Source: Smittia aterrima (lineage: Eukaryota; Arthropoda; Insecta; Diptera; Chironomidae). From it: a stretch of 64,000 nt of DNA. Location: positions 3,854,243 to 3,918,242 of the forward strand of contig CP093829.1 of the NCBI GenBank assembly GCA_033063855.1, given 5' to 3'. Made by a program: the position numbers and the translations under genes. Below the pieces are notes generated by a model. That model was not told where the DNA came from. It saw nothing but the letters and a program-made list of their open reading frames with translations, and searched no databases. Below are positions 57,776-64,000 of the stretch, one piece after another (positions within the stretch are counted from its first letter, which is position 1; the number at the start of each line of letters is the position of its first letter).

Positions 57776-58650
57776 TTATTCAGCACTAGCGAATGCCATG
57801 ATAGTGAAGTTAACTTCTTTTGGATCACGTGCGATGAACTCTTTGCAAACTTTTGCTGCATCGGCCAAGAAGGTTTCTTCGCTCGTTTTTCCGTGACTGA
57901 CTGGAATTCCTTTTGTGCCATCCAATTCAAATAATTCATTTCCAACGTTGACCAAGCTTATGAAATGATTATCGATTGGATCTTCGCTGGCCGGAGCGAC
58001 AGTTTGACCTTCAGTGGCCAATTCCTCGTGACAAGCGATGAAGTCCTTGTTTTCTTCCAACAACTTTCCGCGTTCTTCAGGATTCAAGGATTTTGCTTTT
58101 TCGTAGAAAGACTTGATGACACTGCCATCCTTCAATTCAATAGACTTCATGTTGTTGAAAATGGTATGAATCAAAGCCATTGTTCCGCAGCTAAATAAAA
58201 TATGTTTCGTAGAATAAATAATTCACTCGTCCCTTTTGATTACAAACCTATTGCGAACATATTGTCTCATGTAGAAAAGATTCTCTGGAACTGGTGGTGG
58301 ATTAGCACTCAATGCTTCTGTTTCTTTCTTGCTATGACTCTTGTAAATGTCTAAACGGAAAAAATTTAACTTATCACTTGGATCTGCTCCGGGAGCTTTT
58401 TCTTCTTACCAGAATAAGGAAACAAGAAAATCAAGCCAATCGGCTTTGGAATGAAACTCAAGCTATCATCATCCAAAGAGTACACGTCGACAAATTGATA
58501 ATTTCCTGATACTCCAAGTTTCTCCAAATATTTGTTGAGAACCTTTTATAAAAAAAAAAAAAATTGCGTAGAATTTTGCGTCTCACTTTTTAAAGTTAAA
58601 TTTCTTACATCTGGATTTGATTCCAATGGTACAACGAACAGTTCAGTCAT
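57776..58650 (-). CDS. Uch: Ubiquitin C-terminal hydrolase, UCHL3 type
   Basis: Cysteine peptidase that removes small adducts from the ubiquitin C terminus. Exons 58,650-58,609, 58,542-58,410, 58,350-58,248 and 58,190-57,776 give 230 residues, the same length as UCHL3. An intron splits the Ser codon just before the active-site Cys. Joined, the site reads YMRQYVRNSCGTMALIHT, with the oxyanion Gln six residues before the Cys. The catalytic His (NHFISLVNVG) and Asp (LFELDG) follow. The flexible crossover segment lies before the His. The segment between Gln and Cys (YVRN) is less usual than the TI(G/S)N of vertebrate enzymes. The 5' end lies about 320 bp from Lachesin, in divergent orientation. 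Confidence 0.95.
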
Positions 58651-58973
58651 TTTTTTGAAGTGAAGAGCTTGATAATGCTGTGTATCAAATGAATTTCAAC
58701 GTACTTCTAGTAGTTTCGCCTTTAATTTGATTAGGAATAATGAGATTTGCACTTTTGCCGGCTTCTTTGTTTCTGTTGAGAACTCGATTATGCGACGTTG
58801 TCATAAATTATCCGAAAATTGTTTCCTACGCCTTGTCGTCGCATAATCATTAAAAGACTCCACCCTTTAAACACTTTATTTTGAAATTTTTGTTTTCACT
58901 TTATAATATCAATCAGAATAGATCTAAGGAAGAAAATAAGTTACGTAAAAGGATAAGACAGTGACTCAAGAAA
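58651..58973. promoter_or_regulatory. Intergenic region between divergent Uch and Lachesin
   Basis: The 323 bp must hold both promoters. No clear TATA box or other element recognised. Confidence 0.4.
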
Positions 58974-60166
58974 ATGAATAAAGTTTTCCTTAATTGCGCG
59001 TTGATTTGCGCAATCTTTCTCGTAAAATGTAATGGACAGAGAACTCCATCAATTAGTTACATTTCACAAGAACAAATCAAAGATATCGGAGGAACAGTCG
59101 AATTAGATTGCAGTGTTCAATATGCAAGAGAGTACACTGTCGTTTGGATTAAGACTGGAAGAAGTCACGCAGATTACGTTTTCTTATCCACTGGATCTTC
59201 ATTAGTCATCAAAGATTCTCGTTTCGCCCTGAGATTCGATGGAGCTTCCTCAACTTATACTCTTCAAATTAAAGATATCCAGGAGACTGATGCTGGAATT
59301 TATCAATGCGAGGTCGTTCTTTCAGTAAACAACAAGATAACAGCTGAAGTTGACCTCTCAGTTCGTCGTCCTCCCATCATTTCTGATAATTCAACGCAAT
59401 CTATCGTTGCCTCTGAAGGTCAATCAGTTTTTGCTGAATGTTACGCATCAGGTTATCCTACCCCAACGATCATCTGGAGACGTGAAAACAATGCTTTGTT
59501 GCCAACAGGTAAATAATTATTTACAATTTCCCTCTCTTTAAACAAATCAGAAATTTTATTTATTTTACATGTCAAATGTGTGACTCATAATAATCGAATC
59601 ATTTTTTAGGTGGAAGCACATACAACGGAAATATCCTGAAAATCACTTCAGTTCGTAAAGAAGATCGTGGAACATATTATTGCGTAGCTGACAATGGAGT
59701 AAGCAGAGGTGATCGTCGTAACATTAATTTGGAAGTGGAGTTCTCGCCTGTCATTACTGCTCCTCGACCTCGTCTTGGACAAGCTCTTCAATACGACATG
59801 GATATTGAGTGTCACATTGAAGCTTATCCTCCACCAGCGATCATTTGGGTCAAAGACGACATCATCCTTTCAAACAATCAACATTACAGTATTTCTCACT
59901 TCGCAACTGCTGACGAGTTCACTGACTCGACTCTTCGTATCATCACAATCGAAAAACGTCAATATGGAGACTATAAGTGCAAAGCCGTCAACAAGTTGGG
60001 ACAAGATGAAGCTAAGATTCATCTTTTCGAAACTGTCATTCCAGTTTGTCCTCCAGCTTGTGGACAAGCACATTACAGTGCAAGTCAATCGATCACTGGA
60101 TCGAGCATTACAGCATCGACTTTTGTTGTTCTAATTGCCGCGGTCATCGCATTCTTTAAGAAATAA
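58974..60166 (+). CDS. Lac: Lachesin, GPI-anchored Ig-superfamily adhesion protein
   Basis: Homophilic adhesion protein of septate junctions, needed in flies for tracheal and nervous-system epithelia. Exons 58,974-59,508 and 59,610-60,166 give 363 residues. A signal peptide ending near NGQ is followed by three Ig domains with their paired Cys residues (LDCSVQY/YQCEVV, AECYASG/YYCVAD, IECHIEA/YKCKAV). Near-diagnostic Lachesin segments include SYISQEQIKDIGGTVE, RRENNALLPTG and ADNGVSRGDRRN. The tail PVCPPACGQA followed by a hydrophobic end (VVLIAAVIAF) fits a GPI signal. Its tandem paralogue starts 1.45 kb downstream. Confidence 0.96.
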
Positions 60167-61619
60167 TTTTATTTCTTTAACAAAACTTAAGATCTGAAGC
60201 ATATCGAAAACATTCCGTTCAAAAGAAAAGTTGTGAAGCAACTATTGTGCCTTCTCGAGGAATCTCAACCGTCCTTTGATCGTAATCAAATTTAATAGAT
60301 TAGGAGAAAGTTTTAAAACATAACTTAGCATAAGCTTGAATGTAATTTGCACATAAATTCGTAAGAATTCCATTTTTTTAAACGAAAGACATTTATTGCC
60401 TTGAATGAAAATTTTTATTAGGAGCTGATTTTTAATGTAGCAATTCCGTCCAACAATCGAATAAAATGAACTTTTCTAAATTGAAAAACTATTTTGTTTG
60501 CTAATGAAATTCTGCGCGATCTCAAGTTTTAATTTATTCAATTTATTTTATTACAGAAACCGAAAAGTGATCGTTCAAACGTATTTTTATTTTTAAAACG
60601 AAATTATTCGAAAGCTTCACGAAAGCTCACTTCCATTTTCACGATACAAGTTTAACAGAAAATATATTTTGTCTGACGATAAAACTTTTAAAATTAAAAG
60701 TTCATTGAAGAAATAAATTAATTTGCTTAGGAACGTTGCATTGAATTTTTTTAAAAATTCTTCTCTGCAATGTGAAAATCATAATCGTAAAAAGATATTT
60801 TTAATTGCTTAGCGATTTGCATTCAGTGTTTATTGTGTCAATGATGTTGATTTGATCTCAAATAATTTGCGTATGGGAAATTAACAAGAAATTTAAATAA
60901 ACCGATCACATTGTCTGTAAGCGTTTCTAGTTTATCAAGATTGTGGATGACTGCACATTTTGACTGCTAAGCGACACTAATTCTTGTTGATAAATATTTT
61001 GTCAATTGTTAGTGCCGGTTATGTGGAAATTAACCCGATAATTTGACTTTGCTCTTTCGATTGGTTTTATTCTATCTGTTTGTGAATTTCAATTCAATTG
61101 AAAGAGCTCTAGCTAACTGAACAGACATGTCGTAAAATGTTATGACGGGTAATGACACATGTAAACATTCTCATTCTCCTCTAAAGGGATGAAGTCTTGC
61201 CATTGATATCGTCTAACCTTGAGAATCGAGTTAGTTATGTGTTCTCTCACACACGCAAAGCTGCAGCTAACTCACACGCAACCCCATAGGGAAAAATCCA
61301 TCGCAAACGGTTTTGTTGTTACTGTAAACATTTTTACTACTTCAAACTTAATTGAATGTGATATTCGGGCAAAAATATTTATCAACAAGCCTCGTCATGT
61401 ATCAGAAGCTATATTTACATTATTGATGATAATACAAGCGTCTTCGCAGTGCGATAGGTCGTGCGGGTTGTGTCCAATTCATCAATGAATAAAACAATCG
61501 ATCGATCGATTTGAATATTTCATTGAGAGAAAGAAAAAGTGACTTCCATCACACATGAACGCTCCCCCGTGATAGAACTCGCGACTCATCATACAAAGCT
61601 TATGCTTGGCAGTTTTAAA
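60167..61619. other. Intergenic between the two Lachesin-type genes
   Basis: No gene seen. The ORF at 61,219-61,488 has no support. A short ATCG repeat at about 61,497-61,509 lies 110 bp before the second gene's start. Confidence 0.6.
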
Positions 61620-64000
61620 ATGAACAACCTGCGAGCAGGTTGTGTTCTTTTCTTCTTCTCGCTGACTCTCGGCCAGCGAGCTCCATCGATTACTTATATT
61701 TCTGAAGAGCAAGAGGTTGACTATGGTGGATCAGTGGAATTAGTTTGCAGTGTCCAATACGGATCAGAATATACAGTGAACTGGTTAAAAATCGGGAAAA
61801 ATCCTAATGATCGAGTTTTTATCTCGACAGGAACTTCGCTCGTTCTAAAGGAGTCTCGTTTTACTGCTCTTTACGATGGAGCTTCAGCGACTTACACAGT
61901 TTTAATTAAAGATCTTCAAGAATCTGACTCTGGAGTTTATCAATGTGAAGTGGTTTTATCTGTGAATAATAAAATCTCATCTGAAGCGAGATTGATTGTG
62001 AGACGTTCGCCAATAATTACGGACAACTCAACACAAGCGATAGTGACAGCGGAAGGGCAATCAGTGTCGATGGAGTGTTGGGCATCGGGTTTTCCACTGC
62101 CCCAGATCGTGTGGAGACGAGAGAATAATGCTCTGCTACCCACTGGTGAGTCTTAATCATCAACTTTAAGGTCAATCATCATTTTACAGAATTGTAGAAG
62201 TTTTAGTTTTCGGCGAATTTCTTTTATCTCGATTTCGCTCATTGAAACAATTACGCATGAGCTATTCTCGTTCGTCGTTTCAATCGAAGAATTTTTGTCA
62301 AAAATAAAACAAATTATATTCTAGTTCATCATCTCTAGAAATTGACGTGGTCATGGTCGCTATCGAGACTTTGTCAACTTTTTTTTAAGAAAAACCCGAC
62401 AAGTACTTTACCTTCTAAGGAATGTCGCTTCAAGTCATCGAATTCTTTTTAAAGTGATTCATGTCATCAACTTTCCGTAAACATAAGATAAATCAAACAA
62501 TTTCAAAATGTTTGGACTAAACTAATTTATAAACACTGAAGACGCAAATGACTAAAGAATAATTCTTAGTGACGAATGTTTACATTGCCCGACCGGAATT
62601 TCTTTTATCACCGAACGCAATTCCATATCGCAGCGAATTTCTTTCTTATTGATCGATTTTTTAACGTTGACGACCGACAAACATAAATGGCACACTCGAT
62701 TAGTTCCGTTTTTATTATCGCGAATTAATCAAAAGCGTGAAAATTCACATCACTAAGAAACAGCGTCGTCAATTGAAAGTTATTGATTTAATATTGCGAA
62801 TTTACAAACGCGAACCTTTGAATGAAGTTGTCTCGACTTGTACTTGATACAATATTCTACTTTTCTAGCAAATAAATCATAATAAAATTTAGATTGCAAC
62901 TGAAGGCGTTGGTAGAGTGTGATCAAACTTTTAAATAAGAAAATTCTCAATTGATATCCGCGTAACTCGATAGCGCTATAATTTATTAATTAGACTTTTA
63001 AATCATAATTTGATAAATCACAAACTTAAACTGTCACCTACACGAGTTCTACAAGAATTTCTGAATTGCAAATCATTTTTCTAATTATAACTCTCGAGTG
63101 ATCTTGAGAATTTTTGTAAATAATTCATTAATCTTAATTTAGCTTGAAATTAAACAATCAATGAATGTCACTATCGTCGGTGAGATCAAAAGTAAAGTAA
63201 ACATCTGATTAGAGCTGTTTATATCAAATTAACGACAAAACGGTTGACCCATGAAGCATCGCATGTCTAGCTTAGATAATAATTGATAATTGCTCTGTGG
63301 TCATATGAGAACATGAAAACATTTTTTGTTTCCATTGAATGTCTTTTCCTAAATTTCTTCCCCTCCAATTGATATCATTCACGAATGAGACCCTGTCCAC
63401 TGCACTTCATAATTTCACGGCTATTACTCAAGTCGATTGCCGTTCGTTGTAACTAAACGCTAATCATTTTCAATTCTTCGTTTTAGGCGGAAGCATGCAC
63501 AAGGGAAACGTTTTGAAATTCCATTCGATCGACAAAGAAGATCGTGGCACTTATTACTGCTTCGCTGATAATGGAATTGGCCGAGGTGATCGTCGTAATG
63601 TGAATTTGGAAATTGAATTTTCTCCAGTGATCACTGTTCCGCGGCCGAAGGTTGGTCAAGCGCGTCGCTATGATATGGACTTAGAATGTCACATTGAAGC
63701 CTATCCAAAGCCTCAGATCGTTTGGGTGAAAGATGATTATTTGATATCAAACAACAAGAAATATAAAATCTCAAATTTCCCATCCGGCGACGAATTTACT
63801 GATTCAACGCTGAGAATCGTCTCAATGGACTATAAACAATACGGCGACTACAAGTGCAAGGCAGTGAACAAACTCGGCAGTGACGAAGGAAGCATTCACG
63901 TCTACGAGACATCGTCGCCAGTTTGTCCTCCAGCATGTGGACAAGCAAAGTACAATTCAGGACACAAGAATAGATTTTCACACTTAGTTTTATTCGTAAT
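61620..64000 (+). CDS. Second Lachesin-type Ig protein (3' end outside window)
   Basis: Tandem paralogue of Lachesin. Exon 1 is 61,620-62,145, and exon 2 begins at 63,487 and is open at the window edge. The signal peptide is MNNLRAGCVLFFFSLTLGQ; two ATGs further upstream (61,539 and 61,602) are in frame but would bury it. The three Ig domains have intact Cys pairs (VCSVQY/YQCEVV, MECWASG/YYCFAD, LECHIEA/YKCKAV), and PVCPPACGQA is followed by the start of a hydrophobic tail. The single intron is at the same place and phase as in Lachesin but is 1.34 kb instead of 101 bp. Sequence has drifted most in Ig1 and the tail (GHKNRFSHLVLFV). The same GPI-linked adhesion role is inferred. Confidence 0.93.
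62146..63486. other. Intron of the second Lachesin-type gene
   Basis: 1.34 kb, AT-rich, no gene or repeat recognised. Confidence 0.7.

Noticed and set aside
1..64000. CRISPR arrays, rRNA genes, integrated virus or complete transposon
   Set aside because: No regular spaced repeats, rRNA-like conserved blocks, reverse transcriptase, integrase or transposase ORFs seen; the window is ordinary insect nuclear DNA apart from the palindrome.

Overview
The window is AT-rich nuclear DNA of an insect, most likely a dipteran. Introns are mostly short (about 50-100 bp) with GT-AG borders, and the proteins (Lachesin, Pde8, ClC-b, Uch, Ufc1, an ERMP1/Fxna-like peptidase) look fly- or mosquito-like. A lower dipteran such as a midge is a guess; the sequence does not name the species.

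The first 36 kb is one very large inverted repeat. The left arm runs from the window edge (it continues upstream) to about 17,690. The right arm runs from about 23,390 to at least 36,106, with a unique spacer of about 5.7 kb between them. Each arm carries an ERMP1-like gene pointing inward, then about 4.5 kb of non-coding DNA with two tRNA-like elements, then the 5' exons of Pde8. Only the right-arm Pde8 5' end joins the body of the gene (PAS and catalytic exons in the spacer, minus strand). The left arm holds an orphan set of Pde8 5' exons that ends in a decayed exon. Similarity is a patchwork: the core (about 1,858-13,060 against 24,640-34,153) is nearly identical outside local patches, while the ERMP1 catalytic exons and the innermost segment differ by roughly 10% or more. 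The left arm also has a private insertion of about 1.66 kb carrying a decayed gene that encodes EYWWD repeats.

From 36 kb on the layout is ordinary and gene-dense: a short TPPP/p25-alpha protein; a hypothetical gene divergent from Ufc1 (the UFM1-conjugating E2); a 10.5-kb SEC23IP/DDHD-like gene whose first intron contains a secreted-protein gene on the opposite strand; ClC-b (CLC-7-type lysosomal Cl-/H+ exchanger) convergent with it; Uch (UCHL3-type deubiquitinase); and two tandem Lachesin-type GPI-anchored Ig genes, the second running off the right edge.

The two observations most worth following are the palindrome, which has duplicated and broken Pde8 and homogenised two ERMP1 copies in patches, and the SEC23IP/DDHD-like protein, which appears to have lost all of its lipase signatures while gaining a tandem Pro/Asn-rich repeat.
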